In this document: positions 1 through 12,366 of the stretch, piece by piece | Layout of the letters: each line of letters starts with the position of its first letter | Position numbering within the stretch: position 1 is the stretch's first letter | Source of the DNA: Tubiluchus corallicola | Lineage: Eukaryota; Priapulida; Priapulimorpha; Priapulimorphida; Tubiluchidae | Assembly (NCBI GenBank): GCA_030141605.1 | Contig: JAQGDQ010000118.1 | Span: 401,501-465,500, forward strand | Reading direction: 5' to 3' | Length of the DNA: 64,000 bases | Translations under genes and position numbers: made by a program | Notes under the pieces: generated by a model | What the model saw: only the letters and a program-made list of their open reading frames with translations | Told to the model about the DNA's origin: nothing | The model's database searches: none

Positions 1-3000
1 AGATTTGATTTGATTAATCGTTTATTCTAAACATAAAGTTCATATTCAAAATACAGTTGCAAGGAATTAATAAAACTGAAAAAACACATTTTTTAAATTA
101 AATGTCAGGCTGCTACTTTGCCTAACGTTGTTGGAATAGCGAAAACCAATCAGCTTTTGGTTTTTCATTTATATATTAGCAGTTACTTCTGTTTAGTGTC
201 TTAATGAGTGTACAGTGGGCCCTTCTCCGCATACCCTCCAAAAATGCCACTGCCGCAACTATTAGCCAAATTTTTACTTCAATCCATTAAGTTATTTCGA
301 AAAAAGTCAAAATTATTGCCTTATCAAATTCTGGCATAACCTTGAACGTTAACTGGGAGTTCTGTAATCGTGTCAAAAACCAACGATAATGCCAGAAGAA
401 CAAACAAAACCTGAGGAACTTTAAACCAATAGAACAATGGGCCGAACCATCAGTCCCACTACTGACCAAAGTGCATTCTTACGGATCGAAAGAATGGACA
501 GGGAGAGTCGAAAGGACAAGGAAATTAGTGACCAAAGGGCCGACCAAAAGTCAAGTGGCCAGCCAAACTAAGAACATTCAGGAAAACTACTTTCACCATT
601 TATATAAACGTCGCTGCTACAACCATTAAATTCTCGCATATATACAAAACGAAATTAAGGGCACCATTACTGGTATAACCACATTTGTAATACAGCTAAA
701 ACTATTTCAGACTTCGGCGGTTTTAAAAATTACGAATTTTCAATTATAATGCACATGAACAATTCTGGAAAACCACTAGGGAGTTTCGATAATAGACCTG
801 TCACCAAAGTGCCAGTTTTCATAAGTTTACCCCAGCATATACAGCTTACATGCAGACGATACTAAATTATAATGCATTCAGATTCGATGAATACTAAAAG
901 AAAGCTGAAAATAATACATGAAAATACGGCGCATAATTATGTTAACCGAATTTTATGCAAATATTTAAAAAAAATTTCGAACGTATATTAAAAACGTCTA
1001 TACCTTTTTCATTCAATCAAAAAGATATAAGCGTAATCATAAAAAAGTTAATAGGTGTGCTAGTTTTACAATTTTGCGTGTGCATATGTATTTAGCGTAG
1101 GCCTAATTTTATACAAATCATAAACAGATGATTGTTTTTTTATAATTTTGATTACAACACTTTATAGCAATTGCGTCCTAAGTATTTAAACTAAGCAAAT
1201 GTAGTAAGTGCCATTTTAAAAACAGCAAACGTGGTATCATTCTATGCAACGAATAGTATAGTATAATAATTATATAGACTGCCTTTGAGTGGTACACAGG
1301 TTTTATAGCACCTGCGCGGTTGCAACCTGGATTTTGACTGCAGCTACTTGACTATACCTACGCTTGTGCAGCACCAAGTAGCTAAGCTACTTCACTCACT
1401 AGACAATGGCGCATTTTAACCAATAATGCGCCTGAATTACAGTTACACCCAACCAGCGGCACCAACGCAATTAATCCACATGAATAACAATTAAGCAGTC
1501 AAAAACGGCTTGTAATAGAAGTCTACAATTATACTGCAAAATTATGTCTAGTATTTTGGCCACTCAAACGTCTTAATCCATCTATGTAATTCCTTCCATC
1601 TCAATTCTTCAATTGTCACTAAAGTCATCTCCAGTTCGGTTTAAATATAGGCCTCTGAACGTGTTTTTCAGTTTCAATTGTAGCGAATAATTAATAACGG
1701 AAGATCATTTTGCTCTAATTAGACACACAGAATTCATCAACGTACGTGAGGAAATATTAAAAATTTTAACGAGATTCCTCTTGTTACTGAAGCCAGTTAG
1801 TGAATGTGTTATGTGCATTCTTGATAATCGTTTTTGATTATTATATAACTAAATAACTCAGTATTAGGTTTTGTACGTGCGTTGCTGCTCTATATCATAC
1901 TTCATTTAATACAGAGCATATTATTATATAGAGCATTATTATAGAGAGCATATATTATACTTCATGCGGCAGCATGACATTAACTAAGGTATGACACTAA
2001 TCCAACCATATTATGTGCAAATCACAAACAAATTTAAATTTTGGCATTTCACTAGTGGCGTGTTTTGTAACTATGCAGATATTATAAAATCAATTAACAG
2101 GTCTGTAAAGGCGAAAACATAAATGATAGTGGAATCATAATTTATAAGTCGCAATAAGTTTTCCTGTTTTAGACTAAATTATGAAAGTAGAGCAACTAGA
2201 GCAAGAGAAGTTAAAAAGAAAGTAAAAAGAAAATGAAAAGAAAACTAATGGAGAAGAAGAAAAATAAGAAAAAGAAAAAAGAAGACAAGAAGAGAAGAGA
2301 AGAGAAGAGAAGAGAAGAGAAGAGAAGAGAAGAGAAGAGAAGAGAAGAGAAGAGAAGAGAAGAGAAGAGAAGAGAAGAGAAGAGAAGAGAAGAGAAGAGA
2401 AGAGAAGAGAAGAGAAGAAAACAAAAGAAACGAAAAGGAAAGGAAAGAAAAGGAAAATGAAAAGAAAAGTTTCTTGCTGATAATGATGTTCTGAACCTTT
2501 GTAGTAATCAGAATGACCATGTGATCTTTCTGGTCACATTAATGAGCTCTTACAATAGCTATATTATTAAGTTTTTTGTCACTGCATAATAAGTTATTAT
2601 ACGTCAGTCCTTAGCATGCCGCAGCCAAGTAATTTGTAAACTCTGTATCAGATCGCATGCTCAGTTTCTGTGTCATATAGCAGTAGTTGCTAGAAGCGCG
2701 GCTCTTACTAACCGCAATTAATCTATCTGCTTCAGATAATTACTAGAAATCCAAGCGTGTACTTAGCCTCCAAGGAAATGAATTCACTCAGTGACATATT
2801 AATTTGACAGGGAAAAACAACATGTGCTGATCATTTTCGCAAACGCGGTGCTTCTAGGATAAGCACATTACGTGAAGACGAAGCCAACAGGAAATTGTGA
2901 GAAAACTCGCCAGTTGTTTTTCTGTAAAATGAAGACGAGCTTGAAGGACGTAGGAAGTAGGAACATGCAGGCTGAAATAAACAATAACTAAACGTTTAGA

Positions 3001-3769
3001 ACAGCAGTCTCCATGTTAATACACATATGAAACGTTATCTGGTAGAACGATTAAATTTTATTAAAGTTAACTTGAGTTTTCTAATCATAATTTCATGCAG
3101 TTTCATTTTGGTGTTGATAAGGACAAGAATTATAGACAATTTCAACAAGGCTATTCCATTCCAATGCAGCTTGTCATAACAATTACTTTCCCTTAATTTT
3201 GCTCAAAGAAGAGCTCTGTACCGGGCTGAAAATTTTAATGTAAATTGATTTCCAATTGAACTTAAGAATAAGGGAACAGTAGGTGACGTTTTCATTTTTG
3301 GTTTTTCGTGACCTGTTCTTAATTTTTTTCGGTATACTACAAGGTGTATCAAAATGCAATACACGTGCTATTTTAAAGAAGTTCTTCACCTATGATGCTT
3401 CTTGTTAGATATGTGATAATTATAAATAAATTATAATGTATAATGAAATCGCATTTCCTTACTATAGAATAATATAAATTTTATAATATCAAATTATTTC
3501 GCTCAGAAACAAAATTATTGCAACTGCACTAAAGGTTTTTAGACTTTTGACTTAGTGTTATTTAAATCCCATTTCCATGTATCGAAATAAACTTTAAATA
3601 AAAATAAATGAATGAAAAATTTATTTAAGCAGTCTCTATCCTTTCACGCGCGCATACTGCTACTAAAAATTTCACAGGGCTTAATACGATTTAAAGGAAA
3701 GATAGATATTCATTCTGATATATGGCCAACAGGGCCGATCAAAGTTACAAATACAAATACGCAATTACA
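1..3769. other. AT-rich noncoding DNA, no gene recognised
   Basis: No open reading frame here resembles a known protein and no spliced gene could be built on either strand. The only clear structure is the GAAGA microsatellite listed separately. Scattered short ORFs are of the length expected by chance in AT-rich DNA. A gene with very short exons or a noncoding RNA cannot be excluded by eye. Confidence 0.5.
2287..2417. repeat. GAAGA pentanucleotide microsatellite
   Basis: About 130 bp of nearly perfect AGAAG/GAAGA repeats, flanked by a purine-rich A/G transition zone (2216-2460) that looks like a degraded extension of the same tract. The long lysine/arginine/glutamate ORF through it is an artefact of the repeat. 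The polypurine strand is the plus strand. Confidence 0.95.
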
Positions 3770-4059
3770 TCATATTATACATTTGCGAAGAAATTTTGCC
3801 AAGCCACATTGAACTGTTTTATGCTGTGATTGCATAAGATATGTTAGTGCATCATTATCAGTTAAATTACAAAACTCAGGAATACATTGGGTTATAGTAT
3901 TTAACAAAAAATTACGTGCAACACTCTGTTTCTCACAGTAAAACAAAAAGTTGTATTCATCCTCTACTATCTTACATATTTCACACAATTTTCTCTTGGT
4001 ACGAGGTGGTCTTTCGGATCGCCCAGTTTCTGTTAGAAGGGTTTGCTCCGAGTTTGGTC
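3770..4059 (-). mobile_element. non-LTR retrotransposon 3' coding relic
   Basis: Read on the minus strand, this stretch encodes the carboxy end of a LINE polyprotein. It has a TETGR-type motif, then a cysteine cluster (LCEICK), the acidic EDEYNFLFYC segment, and about 45 further residues to a stop at 3770. This C-x2-C ... F-x2-C arrangement with E-D-E-Y is typical of the region after the reverse transcriptase in jockey/CR1-like elements of invertebrates. The copy is 5'-truncated, with no readable reverse transcriptase core upstream at 4060-4400. The DNA just below 3770 is probably its 3' UTR. Confidence 0.7.
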
Positions 4060-7000
4060 AGAGCTATCCCGTCCTTCCTATTTTTGACATTTTCCAGATG
4101 TGACTCAAACTGAAAATCACGCTTAAATTAAGCTAAGAACGATCATTTGCTCATATTGAATAAAGATTCGTTCCATGAGATTATAAAAATCGTTTTTAAT
4201 CTTGTATCAGTTAGAAAAATAATATTGAAATACAAATGAGCAGTATTACTGTCTAAGTAGGAAAGCTAAATTGATATCGGTTCACAAGGATTGTGGAAAC
4301 AGTGATTTAAAAACACCCTAAGTTCAGATTATAGTTAATTACAATTTTTTCATGTGAAATGGCGGCATGGATTTAAACTTTGGTAGTGTATATGCACCGG
4401 AACACGAAAACGGGTAGATATTTATATATACTACGTCATAGTCATCAATCGACAACCAAGTTTAGGAAGTAATGGCCTACATAAGCACGTCTTCTTTTAA
4501 ATTTGCTTGTGCTTCTGGTATGTTTTTGTTTCACACCTAACTTAACCCTTTTCTTCACAATTTTATTTTAAATTGTGAATTAAGTAAATTATTGGGTTTA
4601 AATATTGCAATATTGCTAGAATCATTATTAGCATCATTTTTTTAAATATTGCTCCAAACGGGATATACATCTTTTTTCTCGGTGTTCCGTTATTAAAACT
4701 GCAATTTAAATTCGAATTAATTTACGGGACCCTAATAATACTAGACTGATGGATCGGTTTCACCAGTCATCTAGGCACCCAATTCCCTCATACGGGTATT
4801 TCATAAAAAAAAAACAACTAATTGCTTCATTGTTACGCTGCTTAATTATTACGAGTCATTTTCGAAAAACCAACACCGCCAAGCTGAGTTCGCTGACAAA
4901 GTCATGGAAAAATGGACCCGCATTGTTCACGGGCGCCACCAATATGTGCAGGTCAAACCACGATGGGTGAAAAATCAACCTTTTCGGCACCACTTTAATA
5001 TTTACCAAAAATTCAGAAGCTGAGATGAAAGGAGCCGATGTATGACCAGAATATATGCAGGGAACTACTTGGTGAAATATAGGTAGCATTCTACCTAATG
5101 TATAACATAGGCATACATGACGAAAATGTTAACATTGGCAAAAACAGCGGAAAAAACTTTAACAGGTGAATATTATAGTATTAGTGTGGCTTATTTGGTA
5201 TCTTATTACAATCAGCTTGGGATAAAGTTGCTTTATAATCCTAAGCATGGACTATAAAAATTAACAACAATACTCACTGTAGTATGCAACACGAAGGTGT
5301 CCACGAGATTTTCATATTTTAAATCAATTATTTAAACAGACTGTAACTGCGCTAAACTCCTAAAATTCAAGAATGAGAAGAGTAAAGTGGTGTAAAGTAT
5401 GTTATGTACAAGTAGTGTTTCTGAAAAAAAATTACCAAAAAATTTAACCAATCAAAATATAATTTAAGCTTGCAAATGTAATTACATCACTTTCATTATT
5501 GTAGTACTTATTTTCTATTTGGTTATCATCTTTGCCATCAACTATGCAGTATTAACATTATCCAGGCGTTTCGAGTATTTGTATTTATATTTACCTGTAT
5601 TCGGTTTTTCCTTTTATGATTTCTTCTATGTTTTATAAGCTGCATATGCGTGATTAGCACATAAACTGCTATATGCACAAAAAAATATGGAACTGCAATT
5701 GAACCAATTTGTTCCTTTCTTTTTTCACTGCCGCTATTAAACTAGACTTAATTTGCTTATCAAATTTACCATCCATTTTTTATTTTGCAAATTAAAAGCC
5801 TGAACACCCGACCTACAGTTTTAAAATAAGGTGCTTGTTAACAGTCACAAATTAGATTTGCTTGAAAGGCTGGGCACCATTATGGACCACATAACCTTAT
5901 GGGCTGTTGAGGTAACCAAAAGAACAACAGCTGGGATGAGCCATTTGGTGATGCATAAATATGAGCCATTTTCCACTTGGGGGTTCCCGCGTGAAATATG
6001 TAATTATTATGAGGAGAAACGGGACATAATTGTCTCTATGATGCACGGTGAGAATTTGCACAAATCACAAAATGTATTCGGTTTTTCCTACTAAAGTAGG
6101 TGGCGAAATCCGTTTCATAAACTACACACTATATAATAAATTTGAATACATTTTTATTATAGAGTGAGTTGTCTATGAAACGGATGTTGTTCTTGTTATA
6201 AAAAATTTGAAAACTTTACATAACAAACAAACAAAATACATCTCATTGTAAAAAATATTCCACGATTATGTAGGAAAAAAATCATGTTAGTGTAATATGC
6301 TACTAAGTGATATAAAGTAAAATAGTAATAATAATAATTATTATTTTACCAACTGAAGGTAATAAAGCAACACGGTAAGACATTTTCAATCATTAATTTC
6401 ATTGTTGTGTCTAATTATTTACAGTTAAAACTAAATTAAAATGCACAAACTGATGGAAATTTATCCTAAGATAAAGCAAAGTACACTAATATCTGATGAC
6501 TAAAAAAATTCTGTTCTATTCTATTCTAGACACTAAAAATTATAACATAAAAAATAAATGTGTCTACTTTTATTACAAAAAAACAGATCAAGTCAGCCCG
6601 ATGATTCCCTTAGATCCGCTGTTTGTGGATAAATACATACAAACGTATGGGTCTACATAGCACAAAACATCCTACAGTAACACGTTGCCTATATATATAT
6701 AAAGTTTTTCCTTTTTTCCTTTTTCCTTAAAGTTTATATATATATATATATATATATATAAATTGAAAACAATACAAATAAAATTATAGACAAAAATTTG
6801 GCTTTCTGTTCTGTCAGTCGAGTGGCACTTTTGTGCTTCCTACCCTTTACGTACTTTTCACTCCGTAGATTTCAAGCTTTGCCATATTATATCTGACGCT
6901 CGGCTTCAATAAACAATAACAATAACAAAACAGAGAAACAAGAACCGAGCGGCGACGACAATGTCCACAACCATTGTAACAAAAATACAGGTTTCAGTAA

Positions 7001-9700
7001 GTTACAGGTAGAGCTACACGTCACTGTAGGGATGGTGAGTAACCCGTTGGGCGTAAAAACTCTTGTATTCCGTGAACGAATCGAGTCAGTATATCACTAG
7101 TAGAAGCAAAAATTGTTCGTGACAGGAGTAATTACCCACGCCGTCATTGTTTTATTATGCACCCGGCTCACTGCCATTCAAAAAGGGCGAATCTACGATC
7201 TCTAATGTAGTCTTAATGAAACGTCATTGCACCACCAGCAGCAACGGTTAAATGTTTTGTGGCTCCCCACCACTGATGGAATTTATAGGACTCGTTAAAA
7301 TACAATTTATTCGCATTTGTCTTAATTTCCAACCAAAACTGAACATGATCTTTCAGTGACTGTTACCTCGCAAAGGGCACCCTTTGATCGCGTTCTGTTA
7401 TTTTTCGTACATAATGACTCCCGGCTTTGATCAACTACGGCGCCGAATCGGGATGACAGCTTTACAGAGAGGGCCGTCAGTTCTGGCGAGCTAGGTGGGG
7501 TAATTACCAAGCTATATTGAGTTACCGGCAAAAAGGGCACAAAACAACAAGGAAACAAGATGGAAGAAAGTCAGAATTCATTGCGACTTTGATTCAGAAC
7601 AACAGTTATTTTATTTGTTTGGCTATTTACTTTCAGAGTATCACGTACGCTAAATATTTAATTGGTAGTTACGCCGATTAAATTACCGAGTTTACCGTCC
7701 AGTAATCAGCTTTTAAAGATTAAGTTCATTAATTAATTTAAAGTGTTTAAACTTTATTGCGGAAATGTAAAATATCGATTTTTTTGTTTCAAAACGTTTA
7801 AACATTTTACAAACTTATGAGAATATTTCAAAAGGTTAAGAATTTCTAACTAGTGAAATTGTACGTAAATTGTAGCGCGATTTGCAATATCCCAGCAATG
7901 TCACTATGTTTTGCTGTACACAATTAATGGAAACAAATTGCTTAGATCGCGTATCAACTATAGACCATAAACAAGCTTCAAGTGATTCTAATAAGAATAT
8001 CATGATCATGTACACAGATAATTAATGTGAATTTTCAGTTTTCTGATTAGTAAAAACTTTTGAAAGCTTTTATGTTGAGACCTTTTTGAGGCAATAACTT
8101 AGGCCTGAAGTTTTATTTGATTTTGCATTTAATTATTTTTAACAATGCAAAAAATATTAGCATCTCGGTGGAGTCCAGATTCTAATTTATAATTTTAAGA
8201 TATTTGTTTATTTTTTGATGTTATAAGTTCAATTTATCGTTTTCTGTGTTTCATGTATCGCTTGCAGCCTATCTTTTTCAATTGCTAATATAAATGCACT
8301 TATAAAAGTACACATGCAGTAAGTGCCGGGACTACCAACGCACTGGTGCACAGAATAATTTTTACAGAATTCGCACCAATTACGAGCCATAAATTTTATA
8401 TGACAATCAAAATTTATATCATTACTGATTATGATGTTAGTACACCACGTTTTAAAAACCCAATCAGTCATGATGCACCATCTAGCGGCGGGAAACACCT
8501 GCACTCCTGATAACTCCGATCGGACTGTGCCACGATAGAATGATTGTAATCTGTTATTCCTTACCAATGAGTTTAAAACTGTCAAATATAAACAATTTTA
8601 AGAAAACACTTCAAGCGCTCTAATTTCAACAGAATTTATGTACAACTTAATTAATGGCGACTAGTAATTACTGTAACAATTTAAGTTTGCGGCACAATAG
8701 AAAAATTGTTTAGTACATTACTGATACAGGCGTATGCCTAATTGTGTTGGGCTAATACAAAATGCGGAAAATGCATTATGAAAATGTAATTTTAATGTGC
8801 CGCTTAAGTGCTTTTTATATAATATGTATAAATTGGCCTTTTTTATTAAAAATGCCGTGGTTTTTTATTGTTACTTCAAATTGTAGGTTTAGCAAAATCA
8901 ATTTTTTATTTTAAATATGTGCAAGACGATCATAATTAATTTATATAATTTTATTGTGGTGCGTAGTTATAAACAATAAGTTATTTGATATGTTCTAAAT
9001 TAGTCAATATAGAGAACATTCGCTGGTCTAAATCAAACTAGACTAGTCCGTGGCGCTACCTAGAAGCAGAAAAGTTAATAGCATAGTCACGCTAAGATTG
9101 TTCCACTAGTTAGTTGGTACGTTAACTTATTCTAAAGTAACTTAATCAGGAACAGAGTAACTTAAAATTAACAATAATGGAAGGTGTTCTCAGGACATCT
9201 CGTCATCGATTCCCGAACACTGGAGGTGTGGTAGAAATACTTCATTTGTGGATACTTGTCATTTTTGTTCCTAAATGCAGAACGGTTGTTTATTAATTTA
9301 TATGTTTCCCTTATGCCTTTTATCTGTGAAATTTCTTACCATAAAGTTGTTTCGCTGTTTTAACAAAAACTTTCAAGAATAACAGGTAATTCCTATCACG
9401 GAATTTCTATAAAGAATTATTTTTCTGAAACTGCATTGATATTTCTATCTTTTTTGCTGTGATTCCAAGGAGCCACTGGTTTGCTTGGGTAATTTGTCAT
9501 AAAAAGCTATAGAAGACAATAAATATTATGATTACAAAACGTTCCATTCGGTCATAAAATATGTTAATTAATTGCACAAATTATAGGTATTTAATAAATA
9601 TTGACACAATGAATCTGTCAAAGACGTTGTTGTGATAGCACAAGCATTATTAGATTAAATTCAACTAAAACGGTCAAGAGATGATTCTTTTTAACTTTAA
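4060..9700. other. AT-rich noncoding DNA, no gene recognised
   Basis: No family could be recognised in either strand. ORFs at 5831-6094 (plus, 87 aa), 7322-7558 (minus) and 8229-8585 (minus, 118 aa) were read through and match nothing I know; they lack signal peptides, repeats or motifs. A segment of higher complexity and GC at about 7000-7560 may be an old transposon, but no terminal repeats or target duplication could be paired. A TA tract lies at 6734-6760. Confidence 0.4.
6734..6760. repeat. TA dinucleotide microsatellite
   Basis: About 13 TA units. A shorter TA run and a CT/TTCC-rich stretch lie just upstream (6690-6728), so this is a small compound low-complexity patch. Confidence 0.85.
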
Positions 9701-12366
9701 CTTTGGCATTTGATAGCTTTTTGTGTAATGTCAAATTTTAATTTTCTATTGATCACAAGAGACACATCCAAAATGTTTTAAAAGCAAAGGCACCAGTTCA
9801 TTGTAACTTTTTCAAAACTGAAAGCAAAACTCATAAAATCAAATAAAGCATCCACTCTGCATAAATGTAAACTTCTGTTTAAGTGCGATAACGATTTGTT
9901 TTGTAACTACAGAGCTCTAACATGCAAGTATCATGTAAAGTATGATAAAGAATGAAAAAAATAACAGAATATTTCAAGTTCAATAAAATATATGCCAGTT
10001 TTATATTATACACACCCATTTACAAACTGCGCCAAGACAAAATGAGTATAACTGGTTTCTAACACATACACATACAATAAACTGTACAAGAGCAGTAATT
10101 TCAAAGATGGCACAGTTACACCTCTGAATAACTAGGAGATTAATAATATTTATTGTAGTGTGTTATGAACAACTTGTGTAATCAGTGCAGCCAGTTAAAA
10201 AAATTACTTCCATATCAGGTATCTTCATAACAAAACCATGATTCATTGTGTGATTATTTACATCTTATATCAAGAGTTGATCTTAAACGAAATCTGTTCA
10301 ATATGCCTACTTTCAAGTAGATATACATGTAGAGTCAATTAAAAAATGTTATACACTCATGCCGTAGTTCTGTACACAAACTTACAATTTTCTGTACATA
10401 GTTGCACATACGCTTATAAAGAAGACACAGAAATGTCCTATTAGTGAACACACTTATATTAATGTTAAGTAGCTAAGATGGATTGATGAAACTTTAAAAG
10501 TAACAAAAATCAATAAAAGGGAGATGTAAAGGCTGCATTTCATTTTTTAAATGTAGAAGCAACAGGTGTTTTTCAAATTCATTTTGAGAAGTTTATCTTT
10601 ACCTTTTAACAACAGTACATAGTTTACCAAAACAGCAGTACATTTTAGAGGAAAACAGTTCAATTGGAAAAAAATTAGTCAATCCTCTAGAGCCCATTTG
10701 TAGCAAATATAATTTCTAACAGAAAAAATACAACCTGTTTATACAGAATGTTCTTTATATGTAGAAATGAAACTGTGGGTCACAAGCTAATACTTTCTCT
10801 TAAAAACTTGCAATTAAACTGATAGACGTAAATGCTGCACAGAAGAAACTCGGAATCGCATAACAAAAACAAAATCAATCCGTAACTGCATGATAACAAA
10901 AACAATGCATTTAAATAGTCGTATATAAAGAACAAAACAATAAAAAACTGCCAGCATTATCAAATGCTGCTACAAATGTGCCACCTGTCAAATGCAACAA
11001 ATAGCTCGAGTTGAACACATCAGCATGTTATGTTAGTGCAAATGGAAAAGTACGGTAATCATAAACGCGGTACCCATCTAAATGATGTGTTTACTGATAA
11101 GAATATCTACAACTCCTCTAGGACAATTTCGTAACTAAAAAAACAGTTTTTGTACAACAAGCGCACACATGGATCATAAAATAAATTTAATTTTCATGGA
11201 ATAACAAAACTCTACTCAGGATGAGTAATTAAAATTTACTGGTATAAATATTGTGTAGCTTGTTATGTGAGGAAGCTTTTCTTTCTGTGCTGCAACTCAT
11301 TTTACACAGTAGCAAATGTACAGAGAGCCCTGCTAGGCAACTATTCAGCTGGAAACAAAAAGACAAATACAACTACATATGGTAGCACGTTAGACTAAGA
11401 GCAGTGGGAATTCAAGGTTGCAAGATTCCCCAGAATCAAAAGAAAGATTCTTCATTTCAACTTGCTGGAATTTCACAGCGCAAAGGAAAATTAAAATTAC
11501 ATAAAAAATAGCACTTCACTGACAAGTTCTTTCTTGCTTTTACGTTTACTGGGTGAATAAATAACTTTATTAGTCTCTCAGTATCATTTTGTTAGTCTTT
11601 CAGTATCATTTTGTTAGTCTTTCAATATCATTTATTAGTTTTTCAGTATCACAATACCGCTCAAACCAAAGTTAATTACAGGTTCAAGTATTATTAAGGA
11701 TAGAATCAACTAAAAAACTGATGAAAAGTAAAATTATGTTTTTTATCGAGGCCCATTTTTCAACTATTTACCTAACATTTTGGACATTTGTTTAGTACTG
11801 CGGATAGTAAAAATATGAGCCTTGGACTATAGAGAAGTAGGACCTTTAATCAGTCATTCTTAAGTACCATATCCTAAACCATTCCTAATGGGCCTCCATC
11901 TCATATTTACTTTTAACTAACAAATGAAACCGATGATAAAATAATACTATAATCCAAATCCATCATTTTTAACTCCTGAACCAAATTCGTTAAGAAGAGA
12001 TCAAAGGAGAGGATCAACTATCCTTATAATTTACGCATCAGAAATGCAACCCCGGAATTCACAGCAATAGTGTATCGAGTACTACATACTGTAAAGAACA
12101 TTTTTTAGATCTTTACACCACTCATGTCAAGTCCATTTAATTCTTATTTTCACTGATTTCACGGATCTTTTAATGATGACTAATGACACGCAAGTTACCA
12201 GGTACATACTTTTTTTAAGTATACATTCTTAGACTAAAACAAGCTACCCCTATTAAACCACAAGACAGGAAAAGCTACCTATTAGTATGTTAAATTGAAA
12301 GGAAGGATTAAATCTAATTATTAAAGTTTGTTCTAAAAATGGAAGTAAATTTTCTTAACTTACCTC
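9701..12366 (-). other. probable 3' UTR/downstream region of EIF4H
   Basis: This AT-rich stretch lies immediately downstream (on the minus strand) of the EIF4H stop codon and contains no recognisable coding sequence. A consensus splice donor (GTAAGT beginning at 12363) follows the stop after three bases, so the last intron of the transcript may lie in the UTR, with a terminal exon somewhere in this interval. The polyadenylation site could not be fixed. A short tandem repeat sits at 11568-11650. Confidence 0.35.
11568..11650. repeat. short tandem repeat, unit about 23 bp
   Basis: Three to four imperfect copies of a unit containing TTAGTCTTTCAGTATCATTT. Copies differ by a few substitutions and length changes. 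No coding role is visible. Confidence 0.75.

Noticed and set aside
2233-2520. Long basic/acidic ORFs over the GAAGA repeat
   Set aside because: Reading frames through a pentanucleotide microsatellite; no start context or flanking coding sequence.
5831-6094. 87-aa ORF with ordinary amino-acid composition
   Set aside because: No similarity recognised, no splice-compatible neighbours; could be a transposon relic but unsupported.
8229-8585. 118-aa minus-strand ORF
   Set aside because: Composition and codon use look random for AT-rich DNA; no domain or flanking exons seen.
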